Shown: positions 1 through 7,346, counted from the stretch's first letter. The stretch is 14,749 nt of DNA from Armatimonadota bacterium (GCA_011773575.1 WVXJ01000104.1:72243-86991), one strand, 5' to 3'. Numbers and translations: made by a program. The notes: generated by a model not told the origin, from the letters alone.

Positions 1-714
1 CTCGGGTTTCTCCAAGAGTTCCTTGAGACGGGAAACTCTGCGGGAGGCGTCCTCCAAAACCGCTTCCAAGACAACACCTCTCTTGCGGGCGGCTGCGGAA
101 AGCCCTTCCTCCAGGTCGGTGCGAATCTCTCGCGCTTCTTTCAGCATGGGCGAATCGGCGACCGACTCCATTATTTCATCCAGGCGGCTCATGGCCTCCT
201 CGGATTTCTCTGCCAGAATGGTCTTTAACACGCCCTGGAGTGAGTCAATGGAAATCACTTCGCCGGCCGGCTTTCTTCTTATCTCCGGCTCCATCTCCAT
301 GATGAGTTTATCCAAGGCTTTGACGGCTTCGTCCTTCTTCTGCTCGGAGACGAGTTGGCGGATTCGCTGGAGTTCGCGCAGTGTGCCTGCTTGAGAGATG
401 TCGCTCTCGGCCAAACTCAGCGAGATGTTCGCCATGGCGAGGGGGCCTTCCGGACGGAGAAGACGCTCGAAGGCTTCTTGCTTCACCTCCTCCCGAGCCT
501 GTGCGAGGGAGTCGGCAAGCGAGTCTAAGTAGTCAAGTGCAGCGAGCTGCTCCGGAGGGGCCTCAGGCTCCTCTGGAGGCGGACCCAGCGGCACCGTCTC
601 ATCGGCAACCGGGATCGGCGGCGGGGGGGCGAGAGACTCCGGCTGGCGAGAGAGCCGGCAACCGCCCAGTGTCACCAGTCCGAACAGGGCGAATAAGGCG
701 AGACTTTTTCGCAT
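1..714 (-). CDS. Lipoprotein of unknown function (3' end outside window)
   Basis: Reading the minus strand from the ATG at 714-712 gives 238 open codons that run off the left edge, so the C-terminus is missing. The start has a GGAGAAG SD sequence about 6 bases upstream. The N-terminus is a lipoprotein signal: MRK, a hydrophobic stretch (residues 4-17) and a lipobox LGGC with the lipidated Cys at 19. Residues about 29-54 are rich in Pro and Glu, like a flexible linker. From about 57 on the chain is charged and Leu/Glu/Lys/Arg-rich, probably long helices or a coiled coil. I do not recognise a family. By inference it is membrane-anchored on the outer face of the inner membrane (or sorted to an outer membrane if there is one). 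It is transcribed divergently from scpB. The forward-strand open frames across this stretch look like shadows. Confidence 0.8.
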   Translation of the reverse strand, partial: MRKSLALFALFGLVTLGGCRLSRQPESLAPPPPIPVADETVPLGPPPEEPEAPPEQLAALDYLDSLADSLAQAREEVKQEAFERLLRPEGPLAMANISLSLAESDISQAGTLRELQRIRQLVSEQKKDEAVKALDKLIMEMEPEIRRKPAGEVISIDSLQGVLKTILAEKSEEAMSRLDEIMESVADSPMLKEAREIRTDLEEGLSAAARKRGVVLEAVLEDASRRVSRLKELLEKPE

Positions 715-1024
715 TGTAGTCTTCTCCGAAAAGCAATTGACCTTCTTATTACACATAAGTTGGCATTAGCCCTTCTTGGGTGATTATCCTTTCACCGCTT
801 TATTTTCGCACGAGGAAAGTTGAACTCCTGCTGTACTCGCATATGAAAAGATCTCTTCTCCATGGAACTTATATTGACGCTGCGGCATTCTTGGGCCTTT
901 GCAGTCAGTGAATTCATGGGGCTCGAAAAAAGGGGTTCACGAACAGGGCCTGTTTAGTTATAATCCTGGATGCAGCAGGGCGTCTGCCCAGTGTGTGAAT
1001 TCGAACTAGTGATCAGACTACTCT
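715..1024. other. Divergent intergenic region, lipoprotein gene / scpB
   Basis: This 310-base gap lies between two divergent genes. The right part carries a good scpB promoter, listed separately. On the minus strand I see the lipoprotein gene's SD but no convincing -35/-10 pair. A 22-codon open frame at 842-910 has no SD and resembles nothing. No RNA gene or strong hairpin is evident. Confidence 0.6.
936..964 (+). promoter_or_regulatory. Sigma70-type promoter for scpB-dac-rluB
   Basis: TTCACG (936-941, 4 of 6 consensus) and a perfect TATAAT (959-964) are separated by 17 bases. Transcription would begin near 971, leaving a leader of about 54 bases before scpB. scpB itself lacks an obvious SD. 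Confidence 0.65.
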
Positions 1025-1720
1025 ATGCAGCAACTGGAACAGCCTGAAGGTTCAGTTAACTTGGCAGCCGCGCTGGAGTGCCTGCTCTTCCTGGCGGAGG
1101 AGCCTTTACCTGAGGCGGATCTGGCGCGGATGTTGGAGGTTACCCCCACAAGGACGCGGGAGTTGCTGGATGAACTCTCCCGTCAGTATGAGGGCCGCGG
1201 CCTTCAATTGGTGAAGATCGCCGGCGGCTGGCAGCTCCGCACCCGCACGGAATATGCCCCTTATATCTCCCGGCTGCATGAGCCGGAAAAGCTGCGGTTG
1301 TCTCGTCCCGCGCTGGAAACCCTCGCTATCATCGCCTACCGACAGCCTGTCACCCGCCCTGAGATGGAGGCCATTCGCGGGGTCAATGTTGACGGTGTTG
1401 TCTCCACCCTGCTCAGCCACAACTTGATTGAGGAAAGAGGGCGTAAGGAGGCTCCCGGGCGGCCCATGCTGTATGGCACCACCAGGGAATTCCTCAACCA
1501 TTTCGGGATCGACAAGTTGGAGGATCTTCCCGAGCTGCCTGCGACGGAAGAGGCTGCCGCCGAAGCGGAGGCAGCGGCTCTCTTGCCGCAGCAAGACGCG
1601 TCTGATTCACCAGCGCCGGAGTCCGCCGCCGATGACTCCCCTACTCCGCCTCAGCCCACTGTTGAAGATGTAAAGGATGCAGATGATCTTTCCGGACAGA
1701 CAACACAATCACAGCAATAG
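1025..1720 (+). CDS. scpB: Segregation and condensation protein ScpB
   Basis: ScpB is the winged-helix (kite) subunit of the bacterial SMC-ScpAB condensin. A dimer binds ScpA and helps organise and segregate newly replicated chromosomes. The 231-residue protein has the two winged-helix regions (about 10-85 and 90-165). Family signatures are seen at 92-107 (LSRPALETLAIIAYRQ), 118-124 (RGVNVDG) and 145-152 (GRPMLYGT), followed by EFLNHFGI and a DLPELP motif near 168. Residues about 172-231 form an Ala/Glu/Pro/Ser-rich acidic tail, which varies within the family. The ATG at 1025 is the only start after the in-frame stop at 1010-1012; no SD is evident. scpA, the usual upstream partner, is not in the window, since a promoter directly precedes scpB. 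The 3' end overlaps dac, suggesting translational coupling. Confidence 0.95.
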   Translation: MQQLEQPEGSVNLAAALECLLFLAEEPLPEADLARMLEVTPTRTRELLDELSRQYEGRGLQLVKIAGGWQLRTRTEYAPYISRLHEPEKLRLSRPALETLAIIAYRQPVTRPEMEAIRGVNVDGVVSTLLSHNLIEERGRKEAPGRPMLYGTTREFLNHFGIDKLEDLPELPATEEAAAEAEAAALLPQQDASDSPAPESAADDSPTPPQPTVEDVKDADDLSGQTTQSQQ

Positions 1721-2948
1721 ACTCACTCTCACCGCGCTGCTTTTGATCTTGGCCGCCTGCCTGCCGGTGCGGGCCGCAAGTCGGCCGAAGATAACTGCCG
1801 ACAGCGCCATTCTGGTGGATGCAGCCAGCGGCCGCATCCTCTATGAGAAGAACGCTCACAAGAAACGGCCCATCGCCAGCACCACGAAAATCATGACCGC
1901 CATGGTGGCAATGGATAACTGTGAACTGGAAGAGACCACAACTGTAAGCAGATACGCGGCAGCGGTGGACGGCTCCCGCCTGGGCCTTGAGGCCGGCGAG
2001 GAGATAAAAATGGAGGCCTTGGTGAAGGCGCTGCTCATAAAATCGGCGAATGATGCAGCCCTTGCGCTGGCGGAACATGTGGGGCGCACTTCACGGCCGG
2101 CGGAGGAACGAGACAAGTACAGCAGTGATGTCAATGTGGGGCTCTTCGTAGACATGATGAATAACCGCGCCTTTGAGTCGGGAGCGAGGGAGACTCATTT
2201 CGTCAATCCCCACGGCCTGCATGACAGCAAGCATTACAGCAGCGCCTATGATCTTGCCCTGCTGAGCCGCCAGGCGATGAAGCAGCCTCTCTTCCGCCAA
2301 TTCGTCAACATGCGCAGTTGTTCACTTAAGCGGCCGAATGGATCTGAGATTACGTTCACTAATCGCAACCGCCTCCTTTTCAAAGATGAGAATGTGGATG
2401 GTATCAAGACCGGCTATGTGCGGCAGTCGGGGCGGTGTCTCGTGGCATCCGCGAGCCGTGACGGGTGGAGGCTGATTGCGGTGCTGCTGGACAGCGCGGA
2501 CCTCTGGAAAGACGCCGAGGCCTTGCTGGACTATGGTTTTGACAACTGGGAAGCAACTGTATTCGCCACCGTACAGGAGCCGCTTTTGGAGGCGCGTGTA
2601 ATTGGAGGAAAAAGTCAGGAGATACCGGTCGTGGCGGCGAAAGATCTGGTTGAAATCAGGCCGCCCGGCAAGGAGTCTTCCATCGCAAAGAAGGTTGAGC
2701 TGAAAAGGCTCTTTGCGCCTATTCGCCAAGGCGAAGAGGTGGGCCGGCTGTGGTTGTTTAGAGAAGGCCACCAGGTCGGCTCCACCCGGCTGCTGGCGGC
2801 GGCCAATATGGAGCAGGCCCTCTGGCTGGTTTCCATAGGTATTGTGGGAAGAATCTTCTTGACGATTGCTGTTGCCGTGGCGGGGTTGAAGGTCTATGGA
2901 AAGACTGCAAAAATTGCTCGCCGCTGCCGGCGTCGCCTCTCGGCGTAA
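1683..2948 (+). CDS. D-alanyl-D-alanine carboxypeptidase (DacF/PBP5-like)
   Basis: This is a low-molecular-weight penicillin-binding protein of the S11 peptidase family, which removes the terminal D-Ala from peptidoglycan pentapeptides outside the membrane. All three active-site motifs are present (numbering from the alternative ATG at 1677; subtract 2 for the chosen start): SxxK as STTK at 68-71, SxN as SAN at 123-125, and KTG at 244-246. A C-terminal beta-rich domain lies at about 290-372, followed by a hydrophobic segment (381-405) and a basic end, consistent with a membrane anchor or amphipathic attachment. The N-terminus is a signal sequence. It contains LAAC (25-28), a possible lipobox, although signal peptidase I cleavage after VRAA is equally plausible. 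I chose ATG 1683 because AAAGGA (1672-1677) sits 5 bases upstream; ATG 1677 directly abuts that SD. It overlaps scpB by 38 bases and rluB by 53. Confidence 0.93.
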   Translation: MIFPDRQHNHSNRLTLTALLLILAACLPVRAASRPKITADSAILVDAASGRILYEKNAHKKRPIASTTKIMTAMVAMDNCELEETTTVSRYAAAVDGSRLGLEAGEEIKMEALVKALLIKSANDAALALAEHVGRTSRPAEERDKYSSDVNVGLFVDMMNNRAFESGARETHFVNPHGLHDSKHYSSAYDLALLSRQAMKQPLFRQFVNMRSCSLKRPNGSEITFTNRNRLLFKDENVDGIKTGYVRQSGRCLVASASRDGWRLIAVLLDSADLWKDAEALLDYGFDNWEATVFATVQEPLLEARVIGGKSQEIPVVAAKDLVEIRPPGKESSIAKKVELKRLFAPIRQGEEVGRLWLFREGHQVGSTRLLAAANMEQALWLVSIGIVGRIFLTIAVAVAGLKVYGKTAKIARRCRRRLSA

Positions 2949-3741
2949 GGCGGAACGGCTCATCCTGGAGGGACGGGTTACTGTTGACGGCCGGCGAGTA
3001 ACCCGATTGGGTGAAAAGGCCGACCCCAGCCGAAGCAAGATAATGGTGGACGGCCGCCTGCTGGAGGCCGAGCCCAAGACCTACATTCTCCTCAACAAGC
3101 CCAAAGGGCCCATCACATCTGTCTCTGATCCTCAGCATCGCCCTGTGGTGACGGATTTGGTGCAAGAGGTGAAGGTGAGCCTGCGGCCGGTGGGAAGACT
3201 GGATGCGGCCACAGAGGGGCTGCTGCTGCTGACCAATGACGGCCAACTCGCCTACCGGCTGACCCATCCCCGCTGGGGAGTCGAGAAAGTCTATCAGGCC
3301 GAGGTGTCCCGCAGGCCTAACGCGGCGGCACTTCGCAGACTGCGCGGAGGAATTGCCCTTGCGGAAGGAAAGACACCTCCCGCGCGAGCGCGAATGATAC
3401 CCAGAAGAAGCGGACATGCCCTGGTGGAGATAACCATTCACACCGGTTGGCGCCGACAGGTGAGAAGGATGCTGGAGGCGGTAGGATGTCCTGTGATGAG
3501 CCTGCGCCGGGTGCAGTTAGGGCCCATCAAGTTGGGGAATTTGCCGCGCGGGAAATGGCGAAGACTGAATCCTGCTGAAGTCCGCACCCTGTGGAAGGCG
3601 GTTGCAGAACCCAGGAAGGCTCAGTCCGCCGCCGATCGAGAGCCGGTGCGGACAAACCGTGTTACGCGGCCCGCCCGCAGACAAGATGTACAGACCCGCA
3701 TACGCCGCGGAGACTTGCCCACCAAAACCCGCACCCGCTGA
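2896..3741 (+). CDS. rluB: 23S rRNA pseudouridine synthase, RsuA/RluB family
   Basis: The product isomerises a specific uridine to pseudouridine in rRNA; RluB acts on helix 80 of 23S rRNA near the peptidyl transferase centre. An S4 RNA-binding domain covers residues 1-48 (MERLQKLLAAAGVASRRKAE). The catalytic domain has the ILLNKPKG segment (64-71), the GRLDAATEGLLLLTNDG motif with catalytic Asp103, and the late R-x-G/GxxRQVRRM region (184-192). Core homology ends near residue 236. The remaining ~40 residues are basic, low in hydrophobics and are the antisense reading of rpmB. The S4 domain plus family order (scpB-dac-rluB) favour RluB, but RsuA-family specificity cannot be set from sequence alone. 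The start lies inside dac, with a GAAGG at 2888-2892 (short spacing) and GGGG at 2882-2885. No promoter of its own is seen. Confidence 0.9.
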   Translation: MERLQKLLAAAGVASRRKAERLILEGRVTVDGRRVTRLGEKADPSRSKIMVDGRLLEAEPKTYILLNKPKGPITSVSDPQHRPVVTDLVQEVKVSLRPVGRLDAATEGLLLLTNDGQLAYRLTHPRWGVEKVYQAEVSRRPNAAALRRLRGGIALAEGKTPPARARMIPRRSGHALVEITIHTGWRRQVRRMLEAVGCPVMSLRRVQLGPIKLGNLPRGKWRRLNPAEVRTLWKAVAEPRKAQSAADREPVRTNRVTRPARRQDVQTRIRRGDLPTKTRTR

Positions 3742-3839
3742 AGATTCGGCAGCCAGCGCCGCTTTGTCCTCACATGGGAGTGGCTTACATTATGCCCCGT
3801 CAGTATCGATTTGCCGCAGACTTCACATTCTCGAGCCAT
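3621..3839 (-). CDS. rpmB: 50S ribosomal protein L28
   Basis: L28 is a small protein of the large ribosomal subunit. The 72-residue product shows the family pattern: MARECEVCGK at the start, then NVSHSHVRTKRRWLPNLQRV and VRVLVG, and the end CTSCLRAGRVTR. Cysteines at 5, 8, 50 and 53 form two CxxC pairs, so this is the zinc-binding (C+) form. The last nine residues after RFV extend past the usual end. The gene lies opposite the main direction of transcription. Its 3' 121 bases overlap the 3' end of rluB on the other strand, and the overlap covers conserved L28 sequence including the second CxxC. A promoter is proposed 115 to 143 bases upstream of the ATG; the SD is weak (GGACGGG-like, about 8 bases upstream). 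L28 identity is clear from the motif order; the extent of the C-terminal tail is as read. Confidence 0.93.
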   Translation of the reverse strand: MARECEVCGKSILTGHNVSHSHVRTKRRWLPNLQRVRVLVGKSPRRMRVCTSCLRAGRVTRFVRTGSRSAAD

Positions 3840-3953
3840 TGTGTTTACCCGTCCAGATCAAATATCAGAAGCCGTCACTCTCACCGCTCACCGTTCATGG
3901 CAGCGGGCGTTTCCGGCTCTGGAAATCTCGCCGATTGGCAACTTGACCTTAGA

Positions 3954-3982
3954 ATGATAGCATAAAAGGACGACCCGCACAA
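3954..3982 (-). promoter_or_regulatory. Probable rpmB promoter (extended -10)
   Basis: On the minus strand TTGTGC (3982-3977, 3 of 6) and TATCAT (3959-3954, 5 of 6) are spaced 17 bases apart, with TGC directly before the -10 box. Transcription would start near 3947, giving a leader of about 108 bases. That leader shows no hairpin I would call a ribosomal-protein autoregulatory site. Confidence 0.45.
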
Positions 3983-4038
3983 ATACTTGAAATTGGCGCA
4001 ATCAGCCCAATCCTGGGTCTAATCCGAGGAAATCCGCC

Positions 4039-5235
4039 TTGTTCGATCTCCTTGTGAAAAATGTAATGAGAGATGTTCCCGTTCTTTCCCCCATGGACAG
4101 TGTGGCGAGAGCTATGGGGCTGATGCAGACACACTCTCTGGCTGCGCTCGTGGTGGTCTGGGAGGGCCGGCCGGTGGGCATCTTCTCTGAGCCGGCGCTG
4201 CTGGAATATGAAGAAGGCTTGGTGAAGAAGGACTGGGAATCCCTGCCAGCTCTGCGAGTGGGTGAGGTCATGGCTCCCTCGCCCGCCTCTCTGAGCGAAA
4301 AGGAGACACTCTCGCAGGCGGCGGAGGTGTTCCGCGCACACCGGCTGCCCGTCCTTCCGGTGGTGGATGAGAGAGGTGTGTATTGTGGCACCATCTCCCG
4401 CCAGGATGTGCTGGCGGCAATCTGCAAGGTGGTATCTCCGGGGCCGCTGGCGGGAATGGCGACTCCGCTGGGTGTGTATTTAACCAATGGTAGGGTGCGG
4501 GCGGGAGCCGGAGATGTGGGGCTCTTTCTTACGGGGGTGTTTCTCGCCCTGTTATGGACTCTATCCTCAGGCCTGCTGAATGTGATTTGTTTGGCAGTAC
4601 AGCAATGGACGCCTCTGCCATTGCTGGCGATACGGGAGGGGCTTGCCACTTTCTTGAATGCGCATTATTTCAGCCATGTCCGCCTCTGGGCAGCCGTCTT
4701 TCTCTTCGGCCAGCTCGCAGGCTTCTTCCTGCTCATGCGTCTGCTCCCTCTGGCCGGCACACATGGGGCTGAGCATCAGGTGGTCCACACCATCGAGCAG
4801 GGTGAAGAACTCACCCCTCAGGTGGTGCTCTCTCATACTACGGTTCATCCCCGCTGTGGGACGAATCTCGTCGCCATGATGATGGTCATAGGAATGGGAA
4901 TCTATTACTTCACCATCGTGAAGCCGACGGACGCCTATTCACTGGTCTTCTACGTGTCACTTGTGGTAATAATAGCCTTGCTTCTTCGTCAGCGGATCGG
5001 AGCGGTGCTGCAATGGCTGATAACGACACGCCGGCCTTCTGAAAAGCAGGTGGTTGGGGCCATCCGCGTGGGCAAGGAGCTGCTGGAGCGCTGCCAACTG
5101 CAGCAAGGGCAGGGAGCGGGATTTTTCGAACGCGTGTGGAATATTGGATTACTTCAGGTGCTGGCGGGAGTGGTCAGCACCGGCTTTGTTTTACAGACAA
5201 TCGGAGAGTTTCTGGAGAAACGCCTACTGCTGTAG
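4039..5235 (+). CDS. CBS-domain / DUF1385 (YqhQ-like) membrane fusion protein
   Basis: The 398-residue protein joins two CBS domains to a DUF1385 membrane domain. CBS1 spans about 2-58 (VKNVMRDVPVLSP, then VVVWEGRPVGIFS). CBS2 spans about 72-131 (VGEVMAPSP, then LPVLPVVDERGVYCGTISRQD). CBS pairs usually sense adenine nucleotides or S-adenosylmethionine. The C-terminal part has hydrophobic segments at about 160-188, 214-238, 277-293 and 300-317. It carries the DUF1385 signatures GTHGAEHQVV (240-249) and HPRCGT (270-275), whose His, Glu and Cys residues led to the family being described as putatively metal-dependent; its function is unknown. Translation starts at TTG 4039, supported by AGGA at 4027-4030 with 8-base spacing; the next ATG (4066) would cut into CBS1. 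It lies 35 bases upstream of argS, probably co-transcribed. The nucleotide-sensing role is inferred from the fold. Confidence 0.85.
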   Translation: MFDLLVKNVMRDVPVLSPMDSVARAMGLMQTHSLAALVVVWEGRPVGIFSEPALLEYEEGLVKKDWESLPALRVGEVMAPSPASLSEKETLSQAAEVFRAHRLPVLPVVDERGVYCGTISRQDVLAAICKVVSPGPLAGMATPLGVYLTNGRVRAGAGDVGLFLTGVFLALLWTLSSGLLNVICLAVQQWTPLPLLAIREGLATFLNAHYFSHVRLWAAVFLFGQLAGFFLLMRLLPLAGTHGAEHQVVHTIEQGEELTPQVVLSHTTVHPRCGTNLVAMMMVIGMGIYYFTIVKPTDAYSLVFYVSLVVIIALLLRQRIGAVLQWLITTRRPSEKQVVGAIRVGKELLERCQLQQGQGAGFFERVWNIGLLQVLAGVVSTGFVLQTIGEFLEKRLLL

Positions 5236-5270
5236 ACGGCGGCAATTCTGTTGGAAGTGAGAAAAGACTT

Positions 5271-6944
5271 ATGCCCAAGCAGATACTGATAAACGCTCTG
5301 GAGAAGGCGCTCCTGCAGGCACGCCAAAAGGGTCTGCTGAAGAACGAACAGACCGCGGAGATACAAGTTCAGCGCCCGTCAGACGCCTCCTTCGGGGATT
5401 ATTCTGCAAACCTGGCGATGACTCTGGCGAAAGAGTCCGGATTGCCCTCCAGAAAAGTGGCGGAGATTCTAGTCGCTGAATTGAACCTTCCACCGGAAGT
5501 AATTGAGAAGACCGAGATAGCAGGGCCGGGGTTTATCAATTTCCGGGTGAATCCGCAGTGGCTGCAGAAGACGGTGGAAGAGATTCGCCGCAAGGGGGCG
5601 GACTATGGAAATTCAGAGACTGGGCAGGGTCAGAGTTTGCAGGTGGAATTCGTCTCCGCCAATCCGACCGGACCTCTTCATGTGGGTCACGGCCGCGCTG
5701 CGGCCATTGGTGACTCCCTTGCCCACTTGCTCGCCAAGGTGGGTTATGAAGTGACGCGGGAGTACTACATCAATGACGCCGCCACTTCCACTCAGATTCG
5801 CAACTTCGGGGCTTCACTGGAGGCGCGCTATTTGCAGGCACTGGGCAAAGAGGCGAAGATGCCGGAGGACGGCTATCACGGCGAATATGTCTCCGATATC
5901 GCCAAAGAGGTTGTTGAAAAAGAGGGTGACCGCTTCCTGGAGATGCCTGCTGAGGAGCGGCTGGAGCAGTTCACCCTGCTTGCGAAACAGAAAATCCTGG
6001 AGGGCCAGCGCGCGGATTTGGCGGCTTTCGGGGTGCGCCATGATAACTGGTTCCGGGAGAGCAGCCTCTTCGAGAGCGGCGCGGTGGAGGCCGCCCTCAA
6101 TCTACTGAGAGAAGGCGGACATACCTATGAGGCGGAGGGAGCACTGTGGCTGCGCTCCACTGATTACGGTGATGAGAAGGATCGTGTGCTGGTGCGGACC
6201 ACCGGTATTCCCACCTATCTCGCTGCCGACGCGGCCTATCACCACGATAAGTTCATCCGCGGCTTCGACAAGGTTATTGATATCTGGGGACCTGACCATC
6301 ACGGTTATGTCGCCAGGACGAAGGCGGCGGTTCAGGCCCTGGGATATGACGCGGAAAAACTGGAGATTATCATCCACCAGATCGTGCGCCTTTTCTCCGG
6401 TGGTGAAGTGGTGAGGATGTCGAAGCGCGCGGGGGATATTGTGCTGTTGTCTGATGTTTTGTCAGAGGTTGGCGCGGATGCGGCCCGGTTCTTCTTCTTG
6501 ATGCGCTCCGCGGACAGCCATCTGGATTTCGATTTGGAACTGGCCAAAAAAGAGACGCCGGATAATCCGGTCTATTATGTGCAATATGCCCATGCCCGCA
6601 TTTGTTCCATCCTGCGCCAGGCGGAGGAGAGCGGAGTAAAGATACCGCAGCCGGGTGAGGCTGATCCGAGCGTGCTGGTTGATGAGCGGGAACTGGCTTT
6701 GCTTCGCAAACTCGCCGACTTCCCCGAAGAAGTGGAGAGCGCCGCGGCTTTGTATGAACCTCACCGCATGACCCGTTACGCGCAGGAATTGGCGAACGCC
6801 TTCCACCTCTTCTATACCGACTGCCGCGTCCTCAGTGATGACACCAACCTCACCAAAGCCCGCCTGAGCCTGGTGTGCGCCAGCCAAGTGGTGCTGCAAA
6901 ACTGCCTCGCCCTGCTCGGCATCACCGCGCCGGAGAAGATGTGA
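5271..6944 (+). CDS. argS: Arginyl-tRNA synthetase
   Basis: This class I aminoacyl-tRNA synthetase charges tRNA-Arg with arginine in the cytoplasm. The 557-residue length is normal. The N-terminal additional domain covers about 1-110 (SDASFGDYSANLAM). The Rossmann catalytic core carries the HIGH motif as HVGH (137-140) within VSANPTGPLHVGHGRAA, then the ArgRS signature YYINDAA (165-171), DIWGPDHHGY (337-346) and a KMSKS-equivalent RMSKRAG (382-388). The C-terminal all-helical DALR anticodon-binding domain has PVYYVQYAHARICSI and ends with LLGITAPEKM. The ATG at 5271 gives the correct family start; an upstream in-frame ATG at 5136 would add 45 residues translated from inside the previous gene and is rejected. 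A GGAAGTGAG SD-like stretch lies about 9 bases upstream. Argument for an operon with the CBS-DUF1385 gene: 35-base gap and no promoter between them. Confidence 0.97.
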   Translation: MPKQILINALEKALLQARQKGLLKNEQTAEIQVQRPSDASFGDYSANLAMTLAKESGLPSRKVAEILVAELNLPPEVIEKTEIAGPGFINFRVNPQWLQKTVEEIRRKGADYGNSETGQGQSLQVEFVSANPTGPLHVGHGRAAAIGDSLAHLLAKVGYEVTREYYINDAATSTQIRNFGASLEARYLQALGKEAKMPEDGYHGEYVSDIAKEVVEKEGDRFLEMPAEERLEQFTLLAKQKILEGQRADLAAFGVRHDNWFRESSLFESGAVEAALNLLREGGHTYEAEGALWLRSTDYGDEKDRVLVRTTGIPTYLAADAAYHHDKFIRGFDKVIDIWGPDHHGYVARTKAAVQALGYDAEKLEIIIHQIVRLFSGGEVVRMSKRAGDIVLLSDVLSEVGADAARFFFLMRSADSHLDFDLELAKKETPDNPVYYVQYAHARICSILRQAEESGVKIPQPGEADPSVLVDERELALLRKLADFPEEVESAAALYEPHRMTRYAQELANAFHLFYTDCRVLSDDTNLTKARLSLVCASQVVLQNCLALLGITAPEKM

Positions 6945-6958
6945 GGGAGAGTTGAGAG

Positions 6959-7006
6959 CCTGCCCTGAGCGACCTGTCCCGAGTGGAATCGAGGGAAGTC
7001 GAAGGG
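6959..7006. repeat. Two nested small palindromic repeats
   Basis: An outer imperfect palindrome begins CCTGCCCTGAGCGA (6959-6972) and ends AGTCGAAGGG (6997-7006). Between the halves lies a second palindrome of the same design, CCTGTCCCGAGT...ATCGAGGGA (6973-6996). Removing the inner copy joins the outer halves into a continuous unit, CCCTGAGCGAAGTCGAAGGG. Such CCCTGAGC...GTCGAAGGG units are, from memory, abundant dispersed intergenic repeats in many environmental bacteria. The CCCT/AGGG and TCCCGA/TCGAGGGA arms could form hairpins at the end of argS. Confidence 0.6.
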
Positions 7007-7081
7007 TTGTGAGTTCAGAGTTGAGGGTTAGCGCGCCCAAGAAGGCTCAATGCCCCATGTGCGAGTTTCTCATCTCACCTG

Positions 7082-7090
7082 TGCTATAAT
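7082..7090 (+). promoter_or_regulatory. Extended -10 promoter for hicBA
   Basis: A perfect TATAAT at 7085-7090 is preceded by TGC (7082-7084), an extended -10. No good -35 box is found 16-18 bases upstream. Transcription near 7097 would leave a leader of about 46 bases before hicB. Confidence 0.6.
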
Positions 7091-7142
7091 CGTCTTGCGG
7101 TAGAGAAGATTGCCGAAGGCGGACGGTCAACCGGAGGATGAC

Positions 7143-7346
7143 ATGGTTTTCAAGGTGGTGCTTGAACCAAGCGAAGAAGGGGGATACACGGCCATAGTCC
7201 CCTCCCTCCCCGGCTGTGTGAGTGAGGGCGAGTCTGTGGAAGAGGCAATGGCCAATATTCGCGAGGCGATAGAGTTATACCTGGAGCCAACTGAGGATAC
7301 TGATGTCATAAGGGAAGGTGTTGTTGTAAAGGAACTGACCCTGTGA
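7143..7346 (+). CDS. hicB: HicB-family antitoxin
   Basis: The 67-residue protein is a short HicB-like antitoxin with the degenerate RNase H-like fold. The pattern is FKVVLEPSEEGGYTAIVPSLPGCVSEGES followed by EEAMANIREAIELYLE. HicB binds and blocks the HicA RNase and, in longer members, represses the operon through a C-terminal DNA-binding domain. Here the protein ends soon after the fold (VVVKELTL), so no separate HTH or RHH domain is seen. The ATG at 7143 has GGAGG (7133-7137) 5 bases upstream; a TTG at 7110 would place that SD inside the gene and is rejected. The gene is followed by hicA with a 4-base overlap (GTGA), so the pair is translationally coupled. HicB-like proteins also occur without toxins, but the adjacent hicA makes the antitoxin assignment good. 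Confidence 0.88.
   Translation: MVFKVVLEPSEEGGYTAIVPSLPGCVSEGESVEEAMANIREAIELYLEPTEDTDVIREGVVVKELTL

Noticed and set aside
23..719. Forward-strand open frames over the left edge
   Set aside because: Ser/Arg-rich or Pro-rich shadows; the minus strand encodes a lipoprotein with an SD and lipobox.
842..910. 22-codon open frame upstream of scpB
   Set aside because: No SD, and nothing recognisable in its product.
2322..3441. Open frames of over 200 codons on the minus strand under dac and rluB
   Set aside because: Shadow frames of two well-supported genes, with no SD and no recognisable motifs.
5136..5270. Upstream ATG in frame with argS
   Set aside because: It would add 45 residues translated from inside the preceding gene; ATG 5271 matches the ArgRS family start.
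7110..7142. TTG start giving an 11-residue extension of HicB
   Set aside because: ATG 7143 has GGAGG at 5-base spacing, and the extension spans that SD.
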